From contig CANAAV010000027.1 of NCBI GenBank assembly GCA_947346365.1, forward strand, positions 1 through 33,728: a stretch of 33,728 nt of DNA, written 5' to 3'. Position 1 is the first letter of the stretch; every line of letters begins with the position of its first letter. The position numbers were made by a program, and so were the translations under genes. Origin of the DNA: an uncultured Flavonifractor sp. (GTDB taxonomy: Bacteria > Bacillota > Clostridia > Oscillospirales > Oscillospiraceae). The notes beneath the pieces were generated by a model. That model worked only from the letters and a program-made list of their open reading frames with translations. It was not told where the DNA came from and did not search any database. This document shows, one piece after another, positions 1-8,325 of this stretch.

Positions 1-144
1 AGGGATTTTTTCGGCTGGCAAGGGGTTTTGACGCAGGAATCCTGACGGATTTCAAGGAAAAACCCCGCCGTCCAGGCAGAAAAAGACCCGCCATTCGGGT
101 GTGTTAACAATTTTCAAACAAGGTCTGGGCCTTGTTTGAAAATT
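1..144. repeat. Dispersed repeat copy R1 (right part) ending in a 15-bp hairpin
   Basis: Bases 1-122 align without gaps to 11400-11521, with about 10 mismatches (counted by eye). The copy is cut by the window edge. Its right end (109-123) is followed after 6 bases by its exact reverse complement (130-144), giving a perfect 15-bp inverted repeat with loop TCTGGG. The second arm has the sequence of the element's opposite terminus (CCTTGTTTGAAAA), so two element ends appear to abut here. CCTAAACCGG follows both this copy and copy R2. No convincing gene is inside. See R2 (11364-11524) for the complete form. Confidence 0.8.
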
Positions 145-172
145 GGCCTAAACCGGAAAGGGGGAACACGCC

Positions 173-1255
173 ATGGAGCCCGCCGTTTTGGATGAGCTGC
201 GTCGGATTTTAACGGCCCATGCCCGCCACTACCCTCTGATGGGTCCCTGCGACGGGGTAAAGCTGCTCTACCAAAATGAATTTGGCGGCGGCCACCTCAT
301 CCGCAGTCCGGCGGAAAGCCTCGCCCGCCTGGAGCGGGAGTGCGCCGGGGTGGAAGCGCGCCCGGATTCCCCGCCCTTTGAAGAGATCGGCGGCGGCATG
401 GTGCGGGTTATGCTTCCAGCCTTGGTCCGCAGCGGCTACACACCGGAGACCCTCAACCGGGACTTCGTCCGCTCGGCCCGGCGGCATACCGGAACCCAGA
501 GCGGTCTTATCAAAAAACTGGAGGTGCTGCGGCAGCTGGCCGGCGAGGGTCTCTTCGGCTTCTCTGTCCAGGCGCTGGAGGACTACCTGACCCCCTACCT
601 CTGCGCCGGCTGCCCCGCAGTCTCCCACAGCCCGGAATACCGCAGGGCCTACGCCCCCGCTTACCGGGTGGTGGAACGCTCCTGCTCCCTCCCTCTGCTG
701 CTGGAGGAGGTCTCATCCCTGTGCGTCTCCTCCGCCGGGCGGCCTGTACTGGTCGCCCTGGACGGGCGCTGTGCCTCCGGCAAGACCACCCTGGCCCAGC
801 GGCTCCAGGCGGAATACGGCTTTGCCGTTGTGCATATGGACCACTTCTTTCTCCGCCCGGAGCAGCGCACCGGCGCCCGCTATGACCAGCCCGGCGGAAA
901 CGTCGATTATGAGCGGGTGTTGGAGCAGGCACTCCTCCCCCTCAGCCGGGGAGAGGAAGCCGTCTACCGCCCCTTTGACTGCGCCGCCCAGGCCCTGGGA
1001 CCGCCGCTGCGAATTTCTCCGGCCCCCGCGGTGCTGGTGGAGGGCTCCTATGCCTGCCATCCGGCCCTGTGGGATTGCTACGCCCTGCACGCTTTTCTCA
1101 CCGTGCCGCCCCAGCTCCAGTGGGAACGCATTTTATCCCGCAACGGTCCGGAATACTCCCAGGTGTTCCGCAGCAAGTGGATTCCCCTGGAGGAGCGCTA
1201 CTTTTCCGCCTTTCACATCCAGGACCGCTGCGCTTACCGGCTGGAGGGAAACTGA
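173..1255 (+). CDS. P-loop uridine kinase-like protein with an N-terminal domain of unknown function
   Basis: The protein has 360 residues. The C-terminal half is a nucleoside-kinase-type P-loop NTPase: Walker A GRCASGKT (198-205), then HMDHFFL (221-227) and a YDQPGGNVDYERV segment (237-249), as in uridine kinase-like proteins. This half probably phosphorylates a nucleoside or similar small alcohol; the substrate is unknown. Residues 1-165 (conserved-looking NEFGGGHLI and HTGTQSGLIKKL) belong to no family I can name. ATG at 173 follows AAAGGGGG with eight bases between. The gene is monocistronic, between repeat R1 and the XRE regulator, with no pathway partner beside it. The kinase fold is well supported; the specificity is not. 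Confidence 0.75.
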   Translation: MEPAVLDELRRILTAHARHYPLMGPCDGVKLLYQNEFGGGHLIRSPAESLARLERECAGVEARPDSPPFEEIGGGMVRVMLPALVRSGYTPETLNRDFVRSARRHTGTQSGLIKKLEVLRQLAGEGLFGFSVQALEDYLTPYLCAGCPAVSHSPEYRRAYAPAYRVVERSCSLPLLLEEVSSLCVSSAGRPVLVALDGRCASGKTTLAQRLQAEYGFAVVHMDHFFLRPEQRTGARYDQPGGNVDYERVLEQALLPLSRGEEAVYRPFDCAAQALGPPLRISPAPAVLVEGSYACHPALWDCYALHAFLTVPPQLQWERILSRNGPEYSQVFRSKWIPLEERYFSAFHIQDRCAYRLEGN

Positions 1256-1291
1256 GCGGCACAGGCCCCTACGGCCCTGCAAAACGTCAAA

Positions 1292-1308
1292 GACAACCGT
1301 AGGTTGTC
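1292..1308. promoter_or_regulatory. 17-bp palindrome, candidate operator of the XRE gene
   Basis: GACAACC-GTA-GGTTGTC is a perfect palindrome with 7-bp arms. It lies 20 bp upstream of the likely -35 of the XRE regulator gene and about 75 bp before its start. Perfect palindromes beside XRE genes are commonly autoregulatory operators; here that role is inferred from position and symmetry only. Confidence 0.5.
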
Positions 1309-1328
1309 AAATTGAACGGTACTTTTGG

Positions 1329-1358
1329 TTGCGCATCTGCCGCCTTTTCGGGTAAAAT
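1329..1358 (+). promoter_or_regulatory. Probable promoter of the XRE gene
   Basis: TTGCGC (1329-1334) and TAAAAT (1353-1358) are separated by 18 bp. The -10 is good and the -35 weak. The ribosome site AAGGAGG follows shortly before the GTG at 1383. Confidence 0.5.
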
Positions 1359-1382
1359 GGATCTGAAAAGGAGGAATGTCCC

Positions 1383-2159
1383 GTGGAATTTCGTGAGCGG
1401 CTCTACCAGCTGCGCAGACAGGCCGGCCTCTCCCAGGAGGAGCTGGCCCAGATCATGAACCTCTCCCGTCAGGCGGTGCAGAAATGGGAGTCCGGCGCGT
1501 CCAAGCCGGACATGGACAACCTGACTGCCTTGGCGGACTATTTTAATGTGACTCTGGACTATCTGGTCCGGGGAACGCAGGCCCAGCCGGCTCAGGTTCC
1601 ACCGGACCCTCTTCCCTGCTTCTGGAGATATGAATACAAAAGCCGCCGGACCTTCCTGGGCCTGCCGCTGGTCCATGTCAATGTGGGCTATGGCTTCCGC
1701 TGGGCCCGCGGCATCATTGCCGTCGGCAATTTTGCCACCGGATTGATCGCCATAGGGGGCGTCTCCGCCGGGCTGCTGGCCATCGGCGGCATTGCTCTGG
1801 GCGGTATTGCCTTGGGCGGCATTGCTCTGGGTGGGCTGGCTGGGGGCGGGCTGGCAATTGGCGCCGTGGCGGCCGGCGGAGTCGCCGTGGGCCTGCTGGC
1901 CATCGGCGCCAGCGCTATCGGGCGCTATGCCTTAGGCGCGTCGGCGCTGGGCTCCTCCCTGGCAGTGGGGGCCGCCGCCGCCTCTCCCCTGGTAGAGGTG
2001 GGAATTGAAACCTCCGGCAATGGAGTGCTGACTCTCCCGCTGAAGGAGCTGTGGCAAATTGGCGCTTCCCCCGCCCAGACCGCCGCTCAAATCGCCCTTT
2101 CTCTGCCCCATGCGCCGCCGGAATGGCTCCTCCGGCTGCTGCTGGGCGCTGTGCTGTAG
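1383..2159 (+). CDS. XRE-family regulator with C-terminal A-x-G pentad repeats
   Basis: The protein has 258 residues. Residues 5-62 form a Cro/C1-type helix-turn-helix (LSQEELAQIMNLSRQAVQKW, then NLTALADYFNVTLDYLV). A linker holds FLGLPLVHVNVGYG (91-104). From 111 to 190 the chain is 16 five-residue units in one register, typically x-x-A-(I/L/V)-G. This very Ala/Gly-rich tract could form a membrane-associated or beta-helix-like solenoid; it has no charged residues until an Arg near 181. A more ordinary C-terminus follows. The GTG start is chosen because AAGGAGG lies eight bases before it. A palindrome (1292-1308) suggests autoregulation. Its signal and targets are unknown. The DNA-binding domain is certain; the role of the tail is open. 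Confidence 0.8.
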   Translation: MEFRERLYQLRRQAGLSQEELAQIMNLSRQAVQKWESGASKPDMDNLTALADYFNVTLDYLVRGTQAQPAQVPPDPLPCFWRYEYKSRRTFLGLPLVHVNVGYGFRWARGIIAVGNFATGLIAIGGVSAGLLAIGGIALGGIALGGIALGGLAGGGLAIGAVAAGGVAVGLLAIGASAIGRYALGASALGSSLAVGAAAASPLVEVGIETSGNGVLTLPLKELWQIGASPAQTAAQIALSLPHAPPEWLLRLLLGAVL

Positions 2160-2175
2160 CCGCCCGCTGTTATAC

Positions 2176-2216
2176 ACGCAAAGGCCGGCCCGGTAAAACT
2201 GGGCCGGCCTTTGCGT
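2176..2216 (+). terminator. Hairpin terminator after the XRE gene
   Basis: A perfect 16-bp GC-rich stem (2176-2191 with 2201-2216, 9-base loop) starts 16 bases after the stop codon. It lacks a following U-run, so it may end transcription inefficiently or protect the mRNA 3' end. A second perfect 10-bp hairpin (2219-2228 with 2233-2242, loop GGAT) follows directly. Confidence 0.6.
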
Positions 2217-2297
2217 CAGCGTGTCGAAGGATTTCGACACGCTTCTCAAAAATACGGATTTTAATCTTATTTCGCCGCGTTCTCCCCTCCGCCGCTC

Positions 2298-2326
2298 TTG
2301 ACAAGCACGGCGGAGGGGGGGATAAT
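2298..2326 (+). promoter_or_regulatory. pyrG promoter
   Basis: TTGACA (2298-2303), a 17-bp spacer and GATAAT (2321-2326) form a strong sigma-A-type promoter. The bases just after the -10 include GGGG (2329-2332), close to the expected start. The leader to the pyrG ATG is about 70 bases. It holds a small hairpin (CTCCGCC with GGTGGAG) that has no U-tract. Confidence 0.7.
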
Positions 2327-2400
2327 AAGGGGTCATTGGCAGTGTCTCCGCCTGCGGTGGAGAAGATTACATGCTCTGAGCGATACAGGGAGGATTTTCC

Positions 2401-4029
2401 ATGACGAAATATATTTTTGTGACAGGCGGCGTGGTCTCCGGCCTGGGCAAAGGCATCACGGCAGCCTGCCTGGGCCGCCTGCTGAAGCAGCGGGGCCTGA
2501 CGGTCAAGGTGCAAAAGCTGGACCCCTATCTCAATGTAGACCCGGGCACTATGTCCCCCTATCAGCATGGAGAGGTTTTTGTCACCGACGACGGGGCGGA
2601 GACCGACCTGGACCTGGGTCATTACGAGCGGTTCATTGATGAAAACCTGACGGTCCATTCCTCCGTATCCTCCGGCAAGGTCTACTGGAACGTTCTCAAC
2701 CGGGAGCGGCGGGGAGACTATCTGGGAGGAACCGTTCAAATCATCCCTCATATCACCGACGAAATCAAGCGGAACATCTACACCCTCGACACGCCGGACA
2801 CCGATGTGGCCATTGTGGAGATTGGCGGCACCGTGGGCGACATCGAAAGCCAGCCTTTTTTAGAGGCCATCCGCCAGGTCGCGGCGGAGCGGGGACGCAC
2901 GCACGTGATGTTCATCCACGTCTCCCTCATCGTCTCCATTCCCGGCAGCGGAGAGCTCAAAAGCAAGCCCACCCAGCACTCCGCCAAGGAGCTGCTCTCG
3001 CTTGGTATCCAGCCGGATGTGATTATGTGCCGCAGTGATTCCCCCATTCCGCGGGAAATTTTGGACAAGATCTCCCTATTCTGCAATATTCCCAGGGAGA
3101 ACGCCATTCCCAACCTCACCGCCGGGCTGCTCTATGAGGTCCCCCTGATGCTGGAACGGGAGGGGCTGGCCGACGTGGTGGTTCGCCGCCTGGGACTGAT
3201 CTGTCATACCCCCGAGCTCACCGAATGGGCCACCATGGTCCACCGGGCCAAGCACCCCACGGGTCAGGTGGAAATTGCCCTGGTGGGGAAATACGTGGCG
3301 CTTCATGACGCCTATTTGTCCGTAGCGGAGGCTCTCACCCACGGCGGCATTGAAAACGGCGTAAAGGTCAACATCCGCTGGGTGGACAGCGAGACGGTCA
3401 ATGACGGCAACGCCGCCGCCCTTCTCTCCGGCGCTCAGGGCATTTTGGTCCCCGGCGGCTTTGGCTCCCGGGGGATCGAGGGGAAGATTTCCGCCATTCG
3501 CTACGCCCGGGAAAACCAGATTCCCTTTCTGGGCATCTGTCTGGGCATGCAGATGGCGGTGGTGGAATTTGCCCGCCACGTTTGCGCTCTGGCAGACGCC
3601 CACTCCAGCGAGCTCTCCCCTGCCACCTCCCACCCGGTTATCAACTTGATGCCCGGCCAGCGAAACGTAACCGAAAAGGGAGGCACCATGCGTCTGGGCT
3701 CCTATCCCTGCCGGATTACCGCCCCCAGTACCCGCGCCTATGCCGCTTACGGCACGGCAGATATCGCGGAGCGCCACCGGCACCGCTATGAATTCAACAA
3801 CGATTTTCGGGATACTCTCACCCAGGCGGGCCTCTCTTTGGCGGGCCTCTCCCCCGACGGAACGTTGGTGGAAATTATCGAGCTGCCCGGCCATCCGTGG
3901 TTTGTGGGCGTGCAGTTTCATCCGGAGCTGAAGTCCCGTCCCAACAAGGCCCATCCCCTTTTCCGCTCTTTTGTGGCGGCGGCAATGCAGTGCGAAACGG
4001 GCGGCCGCCCCGCCGGCGAAAAGGATTAG
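2401..4029 (+). CDS. pyrG: CTP synthase (glutamine-hydrolysing)
   Basis: The protein has 542 residues, normal length for PyrG. It converts UTP, ATP and glutamine to CTP, the last step of pyrimidine nucleotide synthesis, in the cytosol. The N-terminal synthetase domain starts with [16 protein letters not shown] (P-loop) and has [19 protein letters not shown] and [16 protein letters not shown]. The C-terminal class I glutamine amidotransferase domain has the oxyanion loop [10 protein letters not shown], the nucleophile in FLGICLGMQ and the catalytic His in GVQFHPE. Both catalytic sites are intact. ATG at 2401 follows GGGAGG with a normal spacing. The next gene starts three bases after the stop, so the two are probably co-transcribed. 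Confidence 0.97.
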   Translation: MTKYIFVTGGVVSGLGKGITAACLGRLLKQRGLTVKVQKLDPYLNVDPGTMSPYQHGEVFVTDDGAETDLDLGHYERFIDENLTVHSSVSSGKVYWNVLNRERRGDYLGGTVQIIPHITDEIKRNIYTLDTPDTDVAIVEIGGTVGDIESQPFLEAIRQVAAERGRTHVMFIHVSLIVSIPGSGELKSKPTQHSAKELLSLGIQPDVIMCRSDSPIPREILDKISLFCNIPRENAIPNLTAGLLYEVPLMLEREGLADVVVRRLGLICHTPELTEWATMVHRAKHPTGQVEIALVGKYVALHDAYLSVAEALTHGGIENGVKVNIRWVDSETVNDGNAAALLSGAQGILVPGGFGSRGIEGKISAIRYARENQIPFLGICLGMQMAVVEFARHVCALADAHSSELSPATSHPVINLMPGQRNVTEKGGTMRLGSYPCRITAPSTRAYAAYGTADIAERHRHRYEFNNDFRDTLTQAGLSLAGLSPDGTLVEIIELPGHPWFVGVQFHPELKSRPNKAHPLFRSFVAAAMQCETGGRPAGEKD

Positions 4030-4032
4030 GCT

Positions 4033-4845
4033 ATGCTGGAAATTGTATTCAGCGACAGCGCCGCCGGGTGTCTGGCCCAGGCCCCGGGCCTGAATGTTTC
4101 CTACCAAGATATCTGTCCTCTCAACCTGGCTCTGAGCGTAGGTGAAATCAGCGAGCGTTCCATCGGTCCCCAGCGGAAGACCGCTCTTCTCCAGCTGATG
4201 GGCGTCTTCCCAGACACGGGACGGGAAGCGGCGCAAACGCTTTTTGCCTCCGCACGGCGCAGCCTTTCCACGCTGCTTACCCGCGCCCGCGGCGGAGAGC
4301 CGGTCCGCATCTGGTGCAGCAGCAGCCCGGACGAGGCCTGCGGAGCCTGCTGGCTGATGGAGCAGCTTCAGGCCATCGAATTCTCCCAGCCGGAGCTAAT
4401 CCTGGCGTCCCTCCCGGCCTTCACCCTACGCCCGGACGGCGCAGGGGTCCGCTATAGCAGCTGGGGCGAGGTCTCCCCGAAGGAGTGGAGCACTCTGGCC
4501 TCCCTGGGCAGGCCGCTCAGCGGCCGCCTGGCCCAAGCCATGGCCCGCCACTGGGAGATTCTGCGTGTGGAAAACGCTCCTCTGCGCGCTGTGCTGAACG
4601 GTCAGCTGGTCAGCGCTCCAGAGGATCTCTACGACTCCTTCCTCTACCGGGAGTTGAACGCCGTCCCCGGCGAATTTATGGAAGCCGCCCTCATCGGGTG
4701 CGTGCTGGGCCGGTATCAGTTGGGCGTCAGCGACGGCTGGTTGGCCCTTCGCATTGAGCGGCTGATCCAGTCAGGACTTCTCGCTCCCCTTTCTGCGCCC
4801 GCCCCGGGCGGCCCTATCTATCACCGCATACTGCGTAAATGTTAA
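4033..4845 (+). CDS. DUF1835-type protein (DUF1835/DUF3658-like)
   Basis: The protein has 270 residues. The start, MLEIVFSDSAAGCLAQA, and a later segment with CSSSPDEACGACWLMEQL match what I remember of the DUF1835 family. The C-terminal third, around WEILRVENAPLRAVLNGQLV, fits the DUF3658 region often paired with it. The biochemical function is unknown. No signal peptide or membrane segment is visible, so it should be cytosolic. It starts three bases after the pyrG stop with AAAGGA as its ribosome site, making it the likely second gene of the pyrG transcript. Family assignment is from recalled motifs, not a search. Confidence 0.7.
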   Translation: MLEIVFSDSAAGCLAQAPGLNVSYQDICPLNLALSVGEISERSIGPQRKTALLQLMGVFPDTGREAAQTLFASARRSLSTLLTRARGGEPVRIWCSSSPDEACGACWLMEQLQAIEFSQPELILASLPAFTLRPDGAGVRYSSWGEVSPKEWSTLASLGRPLSGRLAQAMARHWEILRVENAPLRAVLNGQLVSAPEDLYDSFLYRELNAVPGEFMEAALIGCVLGRYQLGVSDGWLALRIERLIQSGLLAPLSAPAPGGPIYHRILRKC

Positions 4846-4851
4846 AGTTAT

Positions 4852-5057
4852 GAGGGCCGGACGGCAATGCCGTTCGCCCCTCGCAGGCTGTCCGCTGTTG
4901 GCGGACAGCCCCCACACTTGCGGGCCGAGAAGTGTTTTCTCCGACGCACATGTCGCCAGAGAAAACGGATTTTAATTTTTTCCCGCCTGCGGGCGGGAAC
5001 TCTGCGAGGCTTTTTCGACAAGCTGAGAGGGCCGGACGGCAATGCCGTCCGGCCCTC
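4852..5057. repeat. Hairpin-rich intergenic spacer with a repeated stem-loop
   Basis: Two copies of GAGGGCCGGACGGCAATG lie in the same orientation at 4852 and 5027. The second is a perfect 13-bp hairpin (5027-5039 with 5045-5057); the first is an imperfect version (4852-4882). Between them lie GGCTGTCCGC/GCGGACAGCC (perfect, 5-base loop), a TTTTCTC/GAGAAAA stem and CCCGCCTGCGGGCGGG. The segment ACGGATTTTAAT (4965-4976) also occurs at 2254-2265 before pyrG. The spacer separates convergent transcripts (pyrG operon, + strand; sugar operon, - strand) and probably terminates both. It looks like a REP/BIME-type intergenic element. Confidence 0.6.
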
Positions 5058-5075
5058 GCTGATTGGCTGTTTTTC
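5027..5075 (+). terminator. Probable terminator at the convergent operon junction
   Basis: The perfect 13-bp stem 5027-5057 is followed on the + strand, after 13 bases, by TTTTT (5070-5074). The stem could work for both the pyrG transcript and the opposing sugar operon. The distance to the U-run is longer than usual, so efficiency is uncertain. Confidence 0.45.
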
Positions 5076-5096
5076 TACCGCCCTGTCAGAGTGCTC

Positions 5097-6248
5097 TTAC
5101 AGGCCCAGCAGGTTCTGTTCGCTCTGGGGATCAAACAGGTGGATCATCTCCGGGCGGAAAGTAAACTTGACCTCCGCGCCGTAGGGGATGCCCGCCCGCT
5201 GCTCCGCCGGCAGGTCCGTGGTGGGGATGCGCAGGACCACGTCCTTGCCGCCGGCATTCACATGCAGGTAGACCTCGCTGCCCATCATTTCGGACACGTC
5301 CACCTTGCCGGTGATGATGTGCGCGCCGTCTTCCGCGGAGAACATACTGTGCTCAGGGCGCACGCCCACCGTCACATCCTTCGCGCCTATGCCCTTCGCC
5401 GCCAGGGCCTTGCTGGTCTCGGCAGTCAGGGGCACCACAGCGCCCGCCACGGCCACGGAGTAAGCATCGCCGTTCTTCTCCAGCTTGCCGTCAAAGAAGT
5501 TCATCTGAGGCGATCCGATGAAGCCCGCTACAAAGATGTTATTGGGGTGGTTAAACACCTCCTGGGGGGTGCCGATCTGCTGGATGAAGCCGTCCTTCAT
5601 AATGACGATGCGGTCGCCCAGGGTCATGGCCTCAGTCTGGTCGTGAGTCACATAGATAAAGGTGGTGTTGATGCGCTGGCGCAGCTTGATAATCTCAGCG
5701 CGCATCTGGTTGCGGAGCTTGGCGTCCAGGTTGGACAAAGGCTCATCCATCAGGAACACCTGAGGGTCCCGGACGATAGCGCGGCCGATGGCCACGCGCT
5801 GACGCTGACCGCCGGACAGCGCCTTAGGCTTGCGCTCCAAATACTGGGTGATGTCCAGGATCTCGGCAGCCTCGCGGACTTTCTTGTCGATCTCCTCTTT
5901 GGGCACCTTGCGCAGCTTCAGGGCAAAGGCCATGTTCTCATAGACGGTCATGTGGGGATAGAGCGCGTAGTTCTGGAAGACCATGGCAATGTCCCGGTCC
6001 TTGGGCTCCACGTCGTTCATGCGCTTGTCGCCGATGAGCAGGTCGCCATCGGAGATGTCCTCCAGGCCGGCCACCATCCGCAGGGTGGTAGACTTGCCGC
6101 AGCCGGAGGGCCCGACCAGCACGATGAACTCCTTGTCCGCGATCTCCAGATTGAAGTCGTGTACGGCGGTCACCTTGTTGTCGTAGATCTTTTTTACGTT
6201 CTTCAGGGTTACAGTTGCCATACTCTGAGCCGCAGAAACCGCGGCCAC
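5097..6248 (-). CDS. msmK: Carbohydrate ABC transporter ATPase (UgpC/MsmK type)
   Basis: The protein has 383 residues from GTG 6248. It is the ATP-hydrolysing subunit of a CUT1 sugar importer on the inner membrane face. Motifs: Walker [10 protein letters not shown], signature [15 protein letters not shown], Walker [17 protein letters not shown], switch His in YVTHDQTEA. The last 150 residues are the OB-fold/MOBE regulatory domain typical of MalK/MsmK. GTG 6248 is chosen because GAGGAG lies nine bases upstream; ATG 6221, whose product starts [11 protein letters not shown] as in relatives, has no ribosome site. It is the last gene of the sugar cluster, 157 bases after nagA. MsmK/MsmX ATPases often serve several sugar importers, so it need not be dedicated to the permeases here. 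Confidence 0.93.
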   Translation of the reverse strand: MAAVSAAQSMATVTLKNVKKIYDNKVTAVHDFNLEIADKEFIVLVGPSGCGKSTTLRMVAGLEDISDGDLLIGDKRMNDVEPKDRDIAMVFQNYALYPHMTVYENMAFALKLRKVPKEEIDKKVREAAEILDITQYLERKPKALSGGQRQRVAIGRAIVRDPQVFLMDEPLSNLDAKLRNQMRAEIIKLRQRINTTFIYVTHDQTEAMTLGDRIVIMKDGFIQQIGTPQEVFNHPNNIFVAGFIGSPQMNFFDGKLEKNGDAYSVAVAGAVVPLTAETSKALAAKGIGAKDVTVGVRPEHSMFSAEDGAHIITGKVDVSEMMGSEVYLHVNAGGKDVVLRIPTTDLPAEQRAGIPYGAEVKFTFRPEMIHLFDPQSEQNLLGL

Positions 6249-6405
6249 CGCCGCGATCTCCTCGCCTGCCGGAAGCGTGTCCCACAGGCATTACGGCAGG
6301 TCTCCACACTGCCGCACCGCCGGCCCGGCGGGGGTTTCCTCCTTTTTTGTGCTCCCCTGTCCTATGAGAATGGAGTAGGCGCAGGGGGCTTTGAATTGGG
6401 GGTCT

Positions 6406-7533
6406 CTATCCTTCACCGCGGACTAATTCGCCGCGGAAGAAGACATCTTTCAGCTCCAGGTTTTCGTCCAGAATCACTAGATTGGCCCGTTTCCCGGGCT
6501 CTAGGCTGCCGCACCGGCTGTAAACGCCGATGGCCTTGGCAGAGTTCACCGCCGCCGCCCGCACTGCGTCTGCCAAAGGAATGCCAAAGGATACGGCGGT
6601 TTTCATACAGCCCATCAGATCGGTTACGGATCCGGCGATTGTGCCGTCCGCCAGCGTGGCCAGCTTTCCCTTGACGGTCACATCCTGTCCGCCCAGGGTA
6701 TACTGCCCGTCGGGCATACCCGCCGCCCGCATGGTATCCGAAATGAGGATCACCCGCTTGGCACCGAACATCTTAAAGGCCGCCCGCACCACCGCGGGGT
6801 GAATATGCACGCCGTCGCAGATCAGCTCCACGTTGCAGCCAGGGGTATCCAGAGCCGCGCCAATCACCCCCGGCGCCCGGTGGCTGAAGGGCGGCATGGC
6901 GTTAAACAGGTGGGTCACCTGCCGGGCGCCCAGCCGGAACGCCTCCATAGCGGTGTCATAGTCCGCCGTCGTATGGGCCAGGGAGACTGTTACGCTCTCC
7001 TCCACAGCTTCGATAAACTCCATAGCGCCGGGCAGCTCCGGGGCCACCGAGACTAGCTTGACCAGGCCCTTGGATTCCGCCAGCAGCCGCCGCAGCAGGT
7101 TCGGGTCGGGATTGCGCAGCCAGTCGCCGTTCTGCGCGCCCTTTTTGGCATAAGAGAGGAAGGGGCCCTCCAGGTTTACCCCGCACAGGGCCGCTCCCGG
7201 CCGCTCCTGCGCCCAGTGGTCGGCGGCAACCCGGCAGATTTTTATCAGCTGCTCCTCCAGCAGAGTCATGCCCGCCGGGCAAATTTGGGTCACACCGCGG
7301 CTGAGCTCATAGCGGGCCATGACTTCCAGCCCTGCCGGATCTCCGTCAGAGAAGTCCGCCCCCTTGCAGCCATGAAAATGCACGTCGGTCAGACCAGGAA
7401 TGACATAGCACCTGTCGGCGGCGTAGGTCCTGCCGTCGCTGCTGCGGCCCGAGAGCAGCCGCCCGTCAAAGCATACGTCCCGCCGGACAAAGCCCTCTTT
7501 TACGTCGTAGACCTGGGCTCCCGTTATCCGCAT
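6406..7533 (-). CDS. nagA: N-acetylglucosamine-6-phosphate deacetylase
   Basis: The protein has 375 residues, normal length for NagA. It removes acetate from GlcNAc-6-P to give glucosamine-6-P in the cytosol. Visible motifs of the amidohydrolase fold: metal-binding VHFHGCKG, catalytic-site NLEGPFLS, substrate/metal His in LAHTTADYD and THLFNAMPPFSHRAPG, CDGVHIHP, and LISDTM with the catalytic Asp. The start overlaps the end of nagB by 10 bases (ATGCGGATAA), so the two are translationally coupled. AGGTG lies seven bases before the ATG. The product feeds NagB directly. Confidence 0.95.
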   Translation of the reverse strand: MRITGAQVYDVKEGFVRRDVCFDGRLLSGRSSDGRTYAADRCYVIPGLTDVHFHGCKGADFSDGDPAGLEVMARYELSRGVTQICPAGMTLLEEQLIKICRVAADHWAQERPGAALCGVNLEGPFLSYAKKGAQNGDWLRNPDPNLLRRLLAESKGLVKLVSVAPELPGAMEFIEAVEESVTVSLAHTTADYDTAMEAFRLGARQVTHLFNAMPPFSHRAPGVIGAALDTPGCNVELICDGVHIHPAVVRAAFKMFGAKRVILISDTMRAAGMPDGQYTLGGQDVTVKGKLATLADGTIAGSVTDLMGCMKTAVSFGIPLADAVRAAAVNSAKAIGVYSRCGSLEPGKRANLVILDENLELKDVFFRGELVRGEG

Positions 7534-8276
7534 ACAGGCTCACCTGCCTCCACCAGCTTGTGGAGCGCCGCCTTATCCCCCACCAGGGTCACATCCGGGT
7601 GCAGCTGAAGGATCGAAGCGGGAATGCTCTTGGTTACCCGTCCATAGAACGCCTGATAGAGAATATCCGCCTTTTCCTCCCCGCTGACGATCATCAGAAT
7701 CCGCCGGGCCTGCATGATATTCTTGATGCCCATGCTCAGCGCATGGCGGGGCACCTCGTCCCGGCTGTCAAAAAAGCGCTGATTCGCGTCTATCGTGCTC
7801 TCAGTCAAGTCCACCAGATGGGTCTCCAAGCCGAAGTCATCTCCCGGCTCGTTAAAGGCAATGTGTCCGTTGTGGCCCATCCCCAGCAGCTGCAAGTCAA
7901 TTCCGCCCAGGTCCTGAATCAGCTTGTTGTAATTGGCGCACTCCTTGATGGGGTCCTTGGTCAAGCCGTCCAGCACATGTGTGTTTTCTGGCTTAATGTC
8001 AATATGGTCAAAGAGATTGGTCTGCATAAAATAGCGGTAGCTCTGCTCATGGTGGGGAGACAGGCCAAAATACTCGTCCAGATTCACGGAGCGAACCTCC
8101 GCAAAGCTCAGGTCCCCCTTTTTATACCAGTCCACCAGTTGCGCGTAAGCGCCCACAGGGGTACCGCCGGTAGCCAGACCCAGTACACAGTTGGGCTTAT
8201 AAATCACCTGGGCAGAAATAATGTTTGCCGCCCGACGGCTCATGGCCTGATAATTCTCCGCTTGATAAATGCGCAT
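7524..8276 (-). CDS. nagB: Glucosamine-6-phosphate deaminase
   Basis: The protein has 250 residues, MRIYQAENYQAMS at the start. It converts glucosamine-6-P to fructose-6-P and ammonia. Motifs: LATGGTPVGAYAQL (phosphate loop), VNLDEYFGL with the catalytic Asp, and GMGHNGHIAFNEPG with the active-site His. ATG 8276 is chosen because GAGGTG lies eight bases upstream and homologues begin with MRIY; the frame stays open upstream but without a ribosome site. The gene lies 49 bases after the NanA-type gene and overlaps nagA. Confidence 0.95.
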   Translation of the reverse strand: MRIYQAENYQAMSRRAANIISAQVIYKPNCVLGLATGGTPVGAYAQLVDWYKKGDLSFAEVRSVNLDEYFGLSPHHEQSYRYFMQTNLFDHIDIKPENTHVLDGLTKDPIKECANYNKLIQDLGGIDLQLLGMGHNGHIAFNEPGDDFGLETHLVDLTESTIDANQRFFDSRDEVPRHALSMGIKNIMQARRILMIVSGEEKADILYQAFYGRVTKSIPASILQLHPDVTLVGDKAALHKLVEAGEPVCG

Positions 8277-8325
8277 GTTCCATACACCTCGCTTAGGCCC
8301 GCAGGGCCCGCTTTTCGTTAATTGC

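Noticed and set aside
2345-2400. Attenuator in the pyrG leader
   Set aside because: The stem CTCCGCC/GGTGGAG is short and followed by AAGATTACATG, not a U-run.
6249-6405. Separate leader peptide or promoter between nagA and the ATPase gene
   Set aside because: AAGGAGG near 6340 is followed by GTG only after about 20 bases and an eight-codon frame; no good -35/-10 pair was found.
4932-6674. 580-codon open frame on the + strand opposite the MsmK-type ATPase and the nagA 3' end
   Set aside because: The opposite strand has complete ABC ATPase motifs; the + frame has His/Leu/Gly-rich low-sense sequence, no ribosome site and no recognisable domain. It is an artefact of GC-rich codons.
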